A stretch of 64,000 bases of DNA from JADJGC01 sp964617645 (GTDB lineage Bacteria; Zixibacteria; MSB-5A5; CAIYYT01): assembly GCA_964617645.1 (NCBI GenBank), contig CAZTYE010000010.1, positions 62,001 through 126,000 of the forward strand, given 5' to 3'. A program made the position numbers and the translations under genes. Positions 44,901 through 52,747 of this stretch are shown here, one piece after another. The notes beneath the pieces were generated by a model. That model was not told the origin of the DNA. It saw nothing but the letters and a program-made list of their open reading frames with translations, and searched no databases. Positions within the stretch are counted from its first letter, which is position 1. Each line of letters begins with the position of its first letter.

Positions 44901-45773
44901 TTGCGGCTCGCTGCGCCAGTCCCAGAAGTCGCCGCCGTTGGCGTAGAACATGATTTGATCATTGTCGCCGAGACTACCGTCGCTTTCGCCGTCCACAAGA
45001 ATCGCCATCTCCCGAAGCGAGTCGCGGATCGCCGATGAAAACACCGGCAGCGGCCGGCCGCCGGCATGAAACAGCCGCAAAGAGCGCGGGTCGAGCGCGC
45101 CGACATTGACACCGGCATTGGCCAGGTCAGCGCGCGTGATCTTGTACAGACCACTTTGCGTGATCGCGATTCTTAACCAGTTCGACGACTGCGCGAATGG
45201 GTTATAGACTTCTGCCGCAACCGGGGACTTTCTGATCGTCCACGCCGATTCCTGCTCGGCATTAACAACGAGTCCGTCGATCAAGCGGTCGACGGGGCCG
45301 GAATCCGTGTTCTTACGTAGCTCCGGCTCTCCGGAGAACTCCAAATCAAGTGCTCCAGCGGCAACGTCCGCCGGAATGTAAAGCTTTGCCAGCCACCGGC
45401 CACGAACCAAAACCGGCTCGGTTGCGAAGGCCTCAGTGGCGATTGCGGATTCCCCGGTCGCATTCGGCGCGGCGGCGCCGCGAATTCGCTCGAAACTCGT
45501 TATCAGAGGCAGGTTGCGATTCGGAGTGCGGACTGCGGCGACCCAGAATTCGTGCTGGCGGCCATCGTTGTCTGCCAGACTGACGGTCTGTATCGCAAGT
45601 GCAGAAGCGGACGTAGTTTTGGCCAGCGCCGAGCGGTCGGAATCGATTCGCAGCCGCAGACCGGTATTCCCCAAAGCTGACGCCGCCACAAACGTCTCTT
45701 TGGCAAGCAATGACGGGGAAAACGTGAACAGCAGGATGGCGGATAGAATCAGGCTTCGCAACAAAACGGTCAT
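41955..45773 (-). CDS. porU: PorU-like C25 (gingipain-type) peptidase, type IX secretion sortase candidate
   Basis: About 1272 residues from ATG 45771-45773, which follows a promoter and starts the signal peptide (LLRSLILSAILLFTFSPSLLA); the longer open frame would start upstream of that promoter. An N-terminal beta region is followed by a C25 peptidase domain (about residues 545-915). It has the catalytic His in LIVNYTGHGNQNLWADE (H787) and Cys in LIFNASCSIGFFDD (C822). The C-terminus is a FlgD-like/sorting-type Ig domain (LLAYPNPVAEACEFSYALSD ... NGVYIFQL). PorU cleaves sorting domains and attaches cargo to the surface in type IX secretion. The size and neighbouring PorV-like gene support PorU over a secreted gingipain-like protease. 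Confidence 0.85.
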   Translation of the reverse strand: MTVLLRSLILSAILLFTFSPSLLAKETFVAASALGNTGLRLRIDSDRSALAKTTSASALAIQTVSLADNDGRQHEFWVAAVRTPNRNLPLITSFERIRGAAAPNATGESAIATEAFATEPVLVRGRWLAKLYIPADVAAGALDLEFSGEPELRKNTDSGPVDRLIDGLVVNAEQESAWTIRKSPVAAEVYNPFAQSSNWLRIAITQSGLYKITRADLANAGVNVGALDPRSLRLFHAGGRPLPVFSSAIRDSLREMAILVDGESDGSLGDNDQIMFYANGGDFWDWRSEPQYVRHPYSDRNVYYLSYGGTFAGAPLRIATAGVDEVNASDTLTRFFDRLHFEQDAVFASSGGDVFDYFNWYWGIAGDLTAFVNLPQPAPLANSVFRVRATRPSFNLRLNNFEIARDSSNGSLYYYTSNRFVNGINQFNLDFPFNDGYTDYLEIYLERSLAFPDNGELLIHGQSDGLPHAYKVSGSFQSAQLFDITDIFAQRRISATPQGNTLAFSAAASAGAGRVFQLANSAAVRTPFSIVVTQIDDIRSAANGADYIIIVHDNFAGAADAYADYRESSNQLRTRVVKISDIYAQFSGGRVDPLAIRQFLRHAYANWNGAAPSYCLLAGDGVYDFRNNLGTGAVNFIPPYIADRDETVSDENFAYLDSLDLDDDDSYPADRGVDMVIARWPVKTAAEFQTVFNKIKGYDESRDPGPWHNIITLIADDENHPQSNFPEIFHTTDTEILSKTSLPPTFVQEKIYGIAYPFGSASEKPLMREAIISAINTGRLIVNYTGHGNQNLWADERIFRRVQDIPRLTNSDRLPLIFNASCSIGFFDDPRSEGMAEDLLRYAAGGAVGTISATRLVYSRPNFEFNKAGMEQLLSDKNYTIAEAMFVTKLLRQGAFGVGDNDRKYIYIGDPLTRLAQAPNKLDYSLFRPDSLVALTVTELAGQVTDRDGVTQTQFDGTLTLSVFDNERTRSIDIPPFTIDYQEYGPEIYRGRVGVADGAFSLKFVVPKDISYGGRQARINGYASSTSSGAAGVIYPIAIGSINKEVTDSIGPEIAVTYGAARANLLGSTVNPNTVIAVELFDSLGINLSGEVGHGIELTIDERAEFRYELTDSFSYFSDSYQRGSASMQLPELTGGSHTLKIKAWDSANNSRLQEVAFSVSSDAALVISDLLAYPNPVAEACEFSYALSDEARDVTLKLFTLSGLEIWSQSGLPGARGNHQGISWNGRDADGDRIANGVYIFQLSARRAQASLDGLSDDNKVEATGKLVVLK

Positions 45774-45803
45774 CAGCGATATCGACCCAAACTCGAGATT
45801 TCG

Positions 45804-45832
45804 AGTATACCGGCTGCCCCGCTCCGCGCCAA
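45804..45832 (-). promoter_or_regulatory. Putative promoter of the surface operon (porU onward)
   Basis: On the minus strand TTGGCG (45827-45832), a 17-nt spacer and TATACT (45804-45809). Predicted start about 24 nt upstream of the porU ATG at 45773. No promoter of similar quality is evident in the tight junctions downstream, so this may drive the whole 17.5-kb block. Confidence 0.55.
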
Positions 45833-46295
45833 CTAAAATTCGCTGAGTGGGTTCCGGCGATTGTTCGTAATGTCGGTATCCCCGCAAGCGGGGATGTTTT
45901 CATTACCTATCGGTCGATAAGATGACTCCGTCAGTCGCTTTCTGGATTCTAATCTCCTGCTCAGGAATTAACGAAAAGGCTACTGTTTTGTCAACCGGAA
46001 CCGCAATTTTCTTGCCAAACCGGTTGCCTAATCGTGCGCGGATTTCGGGAGCGGACTACCCATTCTAACTTCAATGGTATTGGTAAGTTCCCACGAGTTG
46101 AAGCATCCGACCTGATCGAGACACCAGTTTCCTTCTGGAAAACTCTGCATCGAAGTGCAAGGAAGGCGCCGGAAGCCTCACCATGTTCTTTCGATTCCGC
46201 TCTTAGTAAGGGAGTTCGAACTCCCGTCGTGCGGCGATGATAGCGATCGCGGAAAGGAAGTTGACGCTCAACCCGCGAAGCGTTAGCTTAATCCC
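45833..46295. other. Intergenic region between divergent surface operon and small ORFs
   Basis: About 460 nt without a convincing gene; codon structure and start sites are poor in the few short open frames. I see no clear RNA structure. It carries upstream regulatory space for the minus-strand surface operon. Confidence 0.5.
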
Positions 46296-46406
46296 ATGAT
46301 TCGCGTTCTGATCGTCGGCTTCGTGATTTTCTTTATCGGCTTCTTCATGGGCTATGTGTTCGGCAAATCAAATCGCCGCAAGGACGACAGCGGGCGTGTC
46401 TATTAG
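46296..46406 (+). CDS. Small predicted membrane protein (36 aa)
   Basis: ATG at 46296, stop TAG at 46404-46406. The product is one hydrophobic helix (IRVLIVGFVIFFIGFFMGYV) followed by a basic/polar tail (KSNRRKDDSGRVY), the classic topology of a small single-span membrane protein with the tail in the cytoplasm. Ribosome-site support is weak. Unknown function; could be a chance ORF. Confidence 0.45.
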   Translation: MIRVLIVGFVIFFIGFFMGYVFGKSNRRKDDSGRVY

Positions 46407-46440
46407 CGAAAGGGGATTAGCTAAACAAAGGTAGGTGCAG

Positions 46441-46614
46441 ATGATTCGAGACATTTTGACAATCATCAACTTGGCGGCATGCGTCGCGGCATTTGTTTGT
46501 TTCTTCTGGGCGCTAAAGTACCGACAGGATGGCGGCAGTGAGGCGCCGCCCGTAATGGCCTCGCCACAAGAGGCAACTCGATTCTACGGGAAGCAGGGTC
46601 GAAAATCGCTCTGA
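46441..46614 (+). CDS. Small predicted membrane protein (57 aa)
   Basis: ATG at 46441, preceded by the purine-rich AAGGTAGGTG; stop TGA at 46612-46614. It has a single hydrophobic helix (ILTIINLAACVAAFVCFFWA) and a polar tail (KYRQDGGSEAPP...). It follows the other small membrane ORF by 34 nt on the same strand, and both have plausible topology, so they may be a pair. No family recognised. Confidence 0.5.
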   Translation: MIRDILTIINLAACVAAFVCFFWALKYRQDGGSEAPPVMASPQEATRFYGKQGRKSL

Positions 46615-46807
46615 TCGGCAGCACATGTTTCGTGATCTGGTCGATTTGTAGCATTGTTCTCTACTTGGGTCTGTTCAAGTAGGTCTTTGTCGGCCCCTGT
46701 GCTTTGCCGATTCGATGTAGAAGTCAAGATATTCTGATTGCTGCTGTGCGGGGCCTCGTCGCTGACAAAGGTCCCTCGTTATCGCCCACAAATGCGGTGA
46801 TTATTGT

Positions 46808-46837
46808 TGACATAATTGTCGTTCGGCATTTATGTTT
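46808..46837 (+). promoter_or_regulatory. Putative promoter of the DUF3857 operon
   Basis: TTGACA (46808-46813, perfect consensus), an 18-nt spacer and TATGTT (46832-46837). Predicted start near 46844, about 30 nt before the GTG start of the first DUF3857 gene. The local sequence is AT-rich compared with its surroundings. Confidence 0.5.
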
Positions 46838-46873
46838 GGCCCAATTGCGACTTTTTAATTAGGATCATGGTAG

Positions 46874-48838
46874 GTGCGCGCATTACACGCCAGCGACGAA
46901 GGCAGGACGCCCGCAGCGTGGCGGCTTTTGGCCACGACGATAAGCCTCATTATTGTCGCGCTCCTTCCGGGCACAATCCACGCGGCTTCCGGTAAACCGG
47001 AATGGGGAAAAGTAGCGGCCGAGGAGTTTGCTCTGGAACCACCTCCGGGGCTTCCCCATGCGGCGGCAGTGATCATTTTCGAAAGTGGTGACCTGGAAAT
47101 CGGCGTTCAGGATTACAAGCTGAAAGTCTACCGGCGAATCAAAGTATTCAATCGACAGGCGATACAGAGTCTCATCAATGCCGAGGTCGTCGTCGGCAAG
47201 GACGAGCACTTCGGCGGTTTCAGCGCGCAAACGCTTCTGCCCAATGGAACCAAGATCGCTCATTCCGACGTTTTGAAGCGCAAGGTCGGCAAATCTATTG
47301 AGATCGTCACTTTTACGTTCAACGGCGTTGAAGACGGCTGCGTTATTGAGTACAAGTACGAGGTTCGCGGGTGGCAACTCAAGCCGTCCTTTGGGTGGGT
47401 GTTCCAGAACGAGTTTTACACGATTGAATCACGCTGCGCGCTGGCGACGAATCCGTACTTGATCTTCCAGGTCATCGCAATTGGAGTGGGCGATACCATT
47501 GCCGCGCCGACAGAAGAAAGGACGCATGTCGATCAGGAGTCGACGCTCCGCCGCACCTGGCGCATGACGCGCGTGCCGCCGGATCCTGCTGAGCCTTACC
47601 CGGCGGCGCAATTGAATTCGCGACCCAGTATTTTCTTCCAATTCGCCGGAGTCAATATTCCCGACTTCAAGGTGAATTTTCTCAAGGATTGGCCGGCGCT
47701 CGCTGAACTCTTGAGCGAGGACTTCGCCTGGGTGTTCGAGAACTGCGCCTCACTGCGACAAATAATGCCGTCACGATCGGCAGTCAGCACCGCGGACTCA
47801 GCGCTGCTGCTTCGCGAGTTGTTTGGATTTGTCCGCGACTCAATCGCAGCTCATGATGAGGCGCTTTACGACTTGATTCCCTCACGCCGCGTAGAAGAGA
47901 TCATCCAGCGGCGCACCGGTAACAGCTCTGAACGCGTCTGCGCTTTGATCGGGTTGCTGCGCGCCTACGGTTTCAAGGCCGACCCGGTCTTGATCGGAAC
48001 TCGCGATCATGTGCGGTTCATGCCGCGCGTCGTCAACATGCGTCAGTTTAATGCCGTATTGTGCCGCGTCGTCACCGGCGACTCCGTATTGTGGCTTCAT
48101 CCGGACACGGATTTCCCCTTTCCATACATGAATCCGGCATTTCACGTGAATATGGGACTAATGGTCTCCGACTCGACGGGAGATACGGTTAGCATCTCGC
48201 GGATGCCGAAGTGGCCGTCGCAGCGCAAGACGATCGCGCAGATTTGGCTCGACGTGCATGGCGCGGCGCGTTGTTCGGTCTACGTCGCGACGTACGGCTA
48301 TAGCCAGATGATAGAGTCCGCGGTGAAAGCGGACACGATCGGTGCTGAACAGGTTCTCGATCTTCTTCCCGGGCTTCATGAGCAGCAGATCGAACTGCTC
48401 GATTCGAGGCGAGAAATCGACGCGAGCGGTGACAGCGCCACGTATCGGCTCGTTTTTAATGCCCCGCGATTCGCGATCGTAGAAGGCGGACACGTAGCGA
48501 TCACACCACTTCTCTCGCTGAGCGGCGAGTCGCCGTGGGTGGTCGACGAACGGCAATACGCAATCGACTATTTGTTTCCGTTCGTGATCAGCGAAACAAT
48601 CGATCTACACCTTCCGGAAACCATGCCGATCGCCACGCCGCCGAAGAATGCTGCGGCTTCAATCCCGGGGATGATGTTCTCCCGCTCTTTGCTCGCCGCC
48701 GAGTCGTCGGCCAAAGTCATGACCCAGCTTATCGTGCGGGAGACATTCTACGAGCCGGACTCGTATCTGGAAGTAAGGAACTTCTTCGATAAGTACGTGA
48801 CAGCGCTGACCGAGCCTGTGACGGCGACTGTGAGGTAA
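46874..48838 (+). CDS. DUF3857-type secreted protein with inactive transglutaminase-like domain, paralog 1
   Basis: A 654-residue protein with GTG start. Signal peptide at about residues 16-38, a DUF3857 beta domain (about 45-265) and a transglutaminase-like domain (about 300-420). By alignment with the third gene of the operon, the catalytic Cys (GDCKD) is replaced by Ser351 (GNSSE) and the catalytic His (FNHMI) by Ala394 (FNAVL), so transglutaminase or protease activity is unlikely. The stop is one base from the start of the next paralog. Family function is unknown; such proteins are common in Bacteroidetes-like genomes. Confidence 0.85.
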   Translation: MRALHASDEGRTPAAWRLLATTISLIIVALLPGTIHAASGKPEWGKVAAEEFALEPPPGLPHAAAVIIFESGDLEIGVQDYKLKVYRRIKVFNRQAIQSLINAEVVVGKDEHFGGFSAQTLLPNGTKIAHSDVLKRKVGKSIEIVTFTFNGVEDGCVIEYKYEVRGWQLKPSFGWVFQNEFYTIESRCALATNPYLIFQVIAIGVGDTIAAPTEERTHVDQESTLRRTWRMTRVPPDPAEPYPAAQLNSRPSIFFQFAGVNIPDFKVNFLKDWPALAELLSEDFAWVFENCASLRQIMPSRSAVSTADSALLLRELFGFVRDSIAAHDEALYDLIPSRRVEEIIQRRTGNSSERVCALIGLLRAYGFKADPVLIGTRDHVRFMPRVVNMRQFNAVLCRVVTGDSVLWLHPDTDFPFPYMNPAFHVNMGLMVSDSTGDTVSISRMPKWPSQRKTIAQIWLDVHGAARCSVYVATYGYSQMIESAVKADTIGAEQVLDLLPGLHEQQIELLDSRREIDASGDSATYRLVFNAPRFAIVEGGHVAITPLLSLSGESPWVVDERQYAIDYLFPFVISETIDLHLPETMPIATPPKNAAASIPGMMFSRSLLAAESSAKVMTQLIVRETFYEPDSYLEVRNFFDKYVTALTEPVTATVR

Positions 48839-48839
48839 T

Positions 48840-50792
48840 ATGGGCAGAATTGCCGAGTCATTAACATCGGTATTGCTCATCGTCGCGCTGATGTCAGCAT
48901 TGCTGTCGGTCACGGCGGCAGCGGCATCCGAACATAAGTGGACGAAAGTTACTCCCGAAGAATGGGCGCTCCAGCCGCCCGCGGAGTATCCGCATGCGCC
49001 CGCCGTCACGCTGTTTGACATGGGCAAGATGACAATGCGTCTGAAGGGGGCAAAACTGGAGCGCCATGTCCGCCACAAGATCTTCAACAAACAAGGCGCG
49101 AGCGCCGCGATCAATGTCCAGATTTCAGTTGTCAGCGGCACTCATTTTGGCGACTTCAACGCCGTCACCATTCAACCCTCCGGCAAGAAGACGTTTTTCA
49201 GCGTCTTTGATCTCATGCGTAAGAAAGTCGGGACGTATCTTGAGGTCATATCGTTTTCCTTTCCAGATGTCACCGACGGCTGCATCGTTGAACTAAAATA
49301 CGATTTGTCCGCGGACGGCGGCTTCGGTGGAATCTCGGATTGGCAGTTTCAAGGGCCGTACTTCACGTATGAGTCCGTGCTTTCGTTCGCGGCTTCCGAC
49401 TACCTTGATTTTACGCCGTCGATGATCCGCATTCCGGATTCATTGCAGACGCCGACGAGGACAGAAGAAAAAATCGACGACCGCCGCACGACGCGCTTCA
49501 CCTGGAAAATGAGCGATATCCCGCCGGTGGCCGACGAGCCTTACCGTGGCGCGGTCATGAGTTACCAGCCGGCGATCTACTTCGAGTGGACCGGCTACAA
49601 GCCCTGGTGGTCGGATCGCCAGGTCAAGATCATGAGCGGTTGGGCGGATATGGGAGAGGCCGCCGTCAGACTTTTCGAGGCCGTGCTGGACAGCGTCTCC
49701 TTGGTCAAGCCTTTGGCAGACTCGCTGCTCGCCGGTTTGGGCGTCAATGCCGAAGCGCAGTTGCGCGCCCTGCACGCCTATGTCCGCGATTCCGTGGTCG
49801 TATCTGGAGGTGAAGACGACGTTTTCTGGCCAACTCAGCTTCTCAGCGAGACGCATCGCAAACGGACGGGGTCGGCAACGGATCGAAATCTGTACCTAAT
49901 CGCTTTGCTCCGTGCGGCACGTTTCGGCGCCAATCCCGTAATCGCCGCCAGGCGCGATCATGCGCGGCTGAACACCTCGATACTCACTTGGCGCCAGTTC
50001 AATTATCTGATCTGTCGCGTGGCGATCGGCAGCACGGTATATGTGCTCGACGCCAACTCCGGCGAATTTCGTTTCCCCCATATCAACCCGCAAGTGCGCT
50101 CGCACGGCGGTCTGATGGCGGGGTTATCAAGCTGGGACACGGTCTGGTTTGTTTATCCCGGCTGGGAGTCCGGTATTAAGGTCGAAAGCCGCGTCTGGAT
50201 GAAACGAGACGGTTCGGCCGTCTGCACGACGCACGCCAGTGTGAAGGGCTATTACCAGAAGGGCTATGATCTCTTCGACGATGAGAAGGAAGTGACACAA
50301 GGTGCAGTGCAAGAGGTGCTCGCCGCACTAAGTCATAAGTCGTTAGAGATCGTTGATGCTCAGCGGACTCCGTCCTCGGACGGCGACAGCATTTCCGTCG
50401 ACTTGATTCTCAAGATCAGCGATTACGGAGCAGTAGCCGGCGATCGAATTTCATGTGCCCCGTCGCTGCTCTGGTCCGACACTCCCCCCTTCGTTTCGCA
50501 GCTACGGCAGTTCCCGGTCGACTTCCGCTATCCTTTCAGCCGGGCGGAAATCGTCGAAATCTATCTCGACTCGGGACTGGTCCTCGCGGCTCCGCCGAAA
50601 AACGGCGATGCGAAAGAAGCCGGGATGGCCTTCTCGCAGTCGGTGCTCAGCGCCGCAAGCAGTGTGCGCGTGATGAGTCAAATGTACGCCAAACAGGTGT
50701 TCTTCGAGCCGGAGGAGTATGATAAGCTGCGCGAGTTCTTCCAGAGTATTACCACCTTCACGCATGAACCACTGATGGTAACGGTCAAGTGA
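48840..50792 (+). CDS. DUF3857-type secreted protein with inactive transglutaminase-like domain, paralog 2
   Basis: A 650-residue protein. It has a signal peptide (cut near TAAAAS), a DUF3857 domain and a transglutaminase-like region. It is closely related to paralog 1 (compare EEFALEPPPGLPHA with EEWALQPPAEYPHA, and INPQVRSHGGLM with MNPAFHVNMGLM). The Cys position is Ala346 (GSATD) and the His position is Tyr389 (FNYLI), so the site is lost here too but by different substitutions. Its stop overlaps the start of the third gene by 4 nt. Confidence 0.85.
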   Translation: MGRIAESLTSVLLIVALMSALLSVTAAAASEHKWTKVTPEEWALQPPAEYPHAPAVTLFDMGKMTMRLKGAKLERHVRHKIFNKQGASAAINVQISVVSGTHFGDFNAVTIQPSGKKTFFSVFDLMRKKVGTYLEVISFSFPDVTDGCIVELKYDLSADGGFGGISDWQFQGPYFTYESVLSFAASDYLDFTPSMIRIPDSLQTPTRTEEKIDDRRTTRFTWKMSDIPPVADEPYRGAVMSYQPAIYFEWTGYKPWWSDRQVKIMSGWADMGEAAVRLFEAVLDSVSLVKPLADSLLAGLGVNAEAQLRALHAYVRDSVVVSGGEDDVFWPTQLLSETHRKRTGSATDRNLYLIALLRAARFGANPVIAARRDHARLNTSILTWRQFNYLICRVAIGSTVYVLDANSGEFRFPHINPQVRSHGGLMAGLSSWDTVWFVYPGWESGIKVESRVWMKRDGSAVCTTHASVKGYYQKGYDLFDDEKEVTQGAVQEVLAALSHKSLEIVDAQRTPSSDGDSISVDLILKISDYGAVAGDRISCAPSLLWSDTPPFVSQLRQFPVDFRYPFSRAEIVEIYLDSGLVLAAPPKNGDAKEAGMAFSQSVLSAASSVRVMSQMYAKQVFFEPEEYDKLREFFQSITTFTHEPLMVTVK

Positions 50793-52714
50793 TGAACGTC
50801 CGGATCGTGACCCTATCGAAGCTGTTGCCGTTGATTCTGTGCAGCATGATAGCGCCGACACTGACCTCATCCGCTCAGACTCTGGATAGCGCTCCGCTTT
50901 CTCCCAAAGTAGATACTTCCAGGGCATACATCGCGGCTGACAGCACCTTCCTCGTCGTCCACGACGACGGCAGCATGACCGAGCGGATCGTGCGGGTTAT
51001 TCGCGTGAAAGCGGCCGAAGGCGGACGCTCCAGCGGCGCCAAAATCGATGATGACAAACGCGTCGATTTGAAAAGCGTTCGCGCCTATCAGATCGACAAG
51101 AACGGTGTTGTCGTCGACACGATCAGTGGCATCGATCAGATGCTGCGCACGTGCGGATTCGGCGCCGAATTCGCGCTCTTCAGTGATGAATGCTCTTGGA
51201 TTGGCAGTTTCGATCGGATCGCCACGCCCTATACCGTCATCTGGGACTATTCCCAACGCTGGGCTTCGGCGAGTTATTTCTTCGGCGTGATGGCGCAAGA
51301 CCCGCTCTGGACTCGGAGTCGATTTATTGAAATCAAGAACTCCCCGATCCAGACGCTGCGCTATTCGCTTCGTGGCGGAATGCCGGAACCGTCCGTGACC
51401 ACCGAAGACGGACGGACCGTCTGGCGCTGGACGCTGGCCGATGTCGAAACATTCGATCCGGAAGATCACTTGCCGTGGGCCGCCGGCTACGTCAAAGCCG
51501 TGCTGCTGGCGCCGCAGAAATTCAAGTTTGCGGGCAAAAACTTCGACGGGTCGAGTTGGTCGGCGCTCGCGCGCGACTATTACGAGCTGATCAAGGACAA
51601 CTTCCGCACATCCGGTGCGCAGAACAAAGCGATCGATGTCGCCTTTGAAACCGACGACCTGCACCCGCTATTCGCTCTGCACAAGATGATCTGCGATAAA
51701 ATGCGCTACGTTGCGATATACTTCGGCTTTGGCGGCTGGGTTCCGCACCGCTCGGACGAGACATTTGTCGTCGGTTACGGCGACTGCAAAGACCTTTCCA
51801 CGATGTATGCTTCGATGCTCCTCAAAGCGAACGTGCCGGCCCATGTCGCCGTGATTTCGACGCGGAATTCTTATCCGCCGCAGCCGGATTTCCCCCGGCT
51901 CATGGGTTTTAATCACATGATCCTGTATTCGCTTGACGACAACGATACGACGTGGATCGACGCCACTTGCCCGGACTGCTCGCTCGGCGACCTGCCCGCG
52001 AGCGTCGAAGATGTGTATGCGTTGGCGATCGACCCGGTTGGCGGCGGACTGGTACGCACGCCGGCTTCGCTGCCGGACGATAATATCGTCGTTCGCGCCG
52101 TGGCGTTAACGATTAACGATGACCTGTCGGCAAGTGCCGTTCTCCAGTTCGATCTCCGGGGCAATCCCGCGCATGGTATGTATCGAGCGCTGAACGCCAC
52201 GGATCCGACGCGCATGGCGGATTGGATTCGGCAGGCGATGGGGATCACCGGCAACTTTCAGGTGCAGCCGCCGGGCGTAGCGGTCGTCGCGCGCGAGCTT
52301 TCGCACTTGCGACTGCGAGTCACCGCGAAAGTTCCGCGTATCGGTTCCGCTGCCGGAGCGTCGGAAGTTATCGATCTGGGATTCATCCAGCTTTTTGATG
52401 AAGCCGAACAACACGACCTTCGCGGCCGCGCGCTGCCGCTGGATGTCGGCAGCCCCGAGACGGTGACTGATTCGATTGTGATCAATCTGCCGAGCGGCCG
52501 AACGGTCAAGACCCTGCCGGTTGAACTAAAACTGGAGAGCGCGTTCGGGAATCTGACATCGGCGATTTCTCAAACAGGCAATGTCATCACCATCGAGCGC
52601 CGCCGCACCCGGACGCGTTATGAAATCGCGCCCGATGAATTACCCGCGTTCGCTGCGTATCGTGACGAAGCCACGCAAAAAGCGCGGCTGACGATTGCGC
52701 TGACGCGACAGTAG
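50789..52714 (+). CDS. DUF3857/transglutaminase-like secreted protein with intact catalytic triad
   Basis: A 641-residue protein with a signal peptide (to about residue 29) and a DUF3857 domain (about 45-250). The transglutaminase-core domain has all three catalytic residues visible: Cys333 in GYGDCKDLSTMYASML, His376 in MGFNHMILYSL and Asp391 in TTWIDATC. A C-terminal beta region follows. The start codon overlaps the previous stop (ATGA). It is the only potentially active member of the three-gene operon; the two upstream members may bind the same substrates or form a complex with it. Substrate unknown. Confidence 0.88.
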   Translation: MMNVRIVTLSKLLPLILCSMIAPTLTSSAQTLDSAPLSPKVDTSRAYIAADSTFLVVHDDGSMTERIVRVIRVKAAEGGRSSGAKIDDDKRVDLKSVRAYQIDKNGVVVDTISGIDQMLRTCGFGAEFALFSDECSWIGSFDRIATPYTVIWDYSQRWASASYFFGVMAQDPLWTRSRFIEIKNSPIQTLRYSLRGGMPEPSVTTEDGRTVWRWTLADVETFDPEDHLPWAAGYVKAVLLAPQKFKFAGKNFDGSSWSALARDYYELIKDNFRTSGAQNKAIDVAFETDDLHPLFALHKMICDKMRYVAIYFGFGGWVPHRSDETFVVGYGDCKDLSTMYASMLLKANVPAHVAVISTRNSYPPQPDFPRLMGFNHMILYSLDDNDTTWIDATCPDCSLGDLPASVEDVYALAIDPVGGGLVRTPASLPDDNIVVRAVALTINDDLSASAVLQFDLRGNPAHGMYRALNATDPTRMADWIRQAMGITGNFQVQPPGVAVVARELSHLRLRVTAKVPRIGSAAGASEVIDLGFIQLFDEAEQHDLRGRALPLDVGSPETVTDSIVINLPSGRTVKTLPVELKLESAFGNLTSAISQTGNVITIERRRTRTRYEIAPDELPAFAAYRDEATQKARLTIALTRQ

Positions 52715-52747
52715 ATTGCCGTCGCTAATGGGTTTCGCGCCTGCGTC

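Noticed and set aside
45774..45887. Upstream extension of the PorU-like frame to 45887
   Set aside because: A TTGGCG-17-TATACT promoter lies inside it, and the signal peptide begins at 45773.
46034..46240. 68-codon plus-strand ORF in the gap before the small membrane ORFs
   Set aside because: No hydrophobic or domain features and no ribosome site; indistinguishable from chance.
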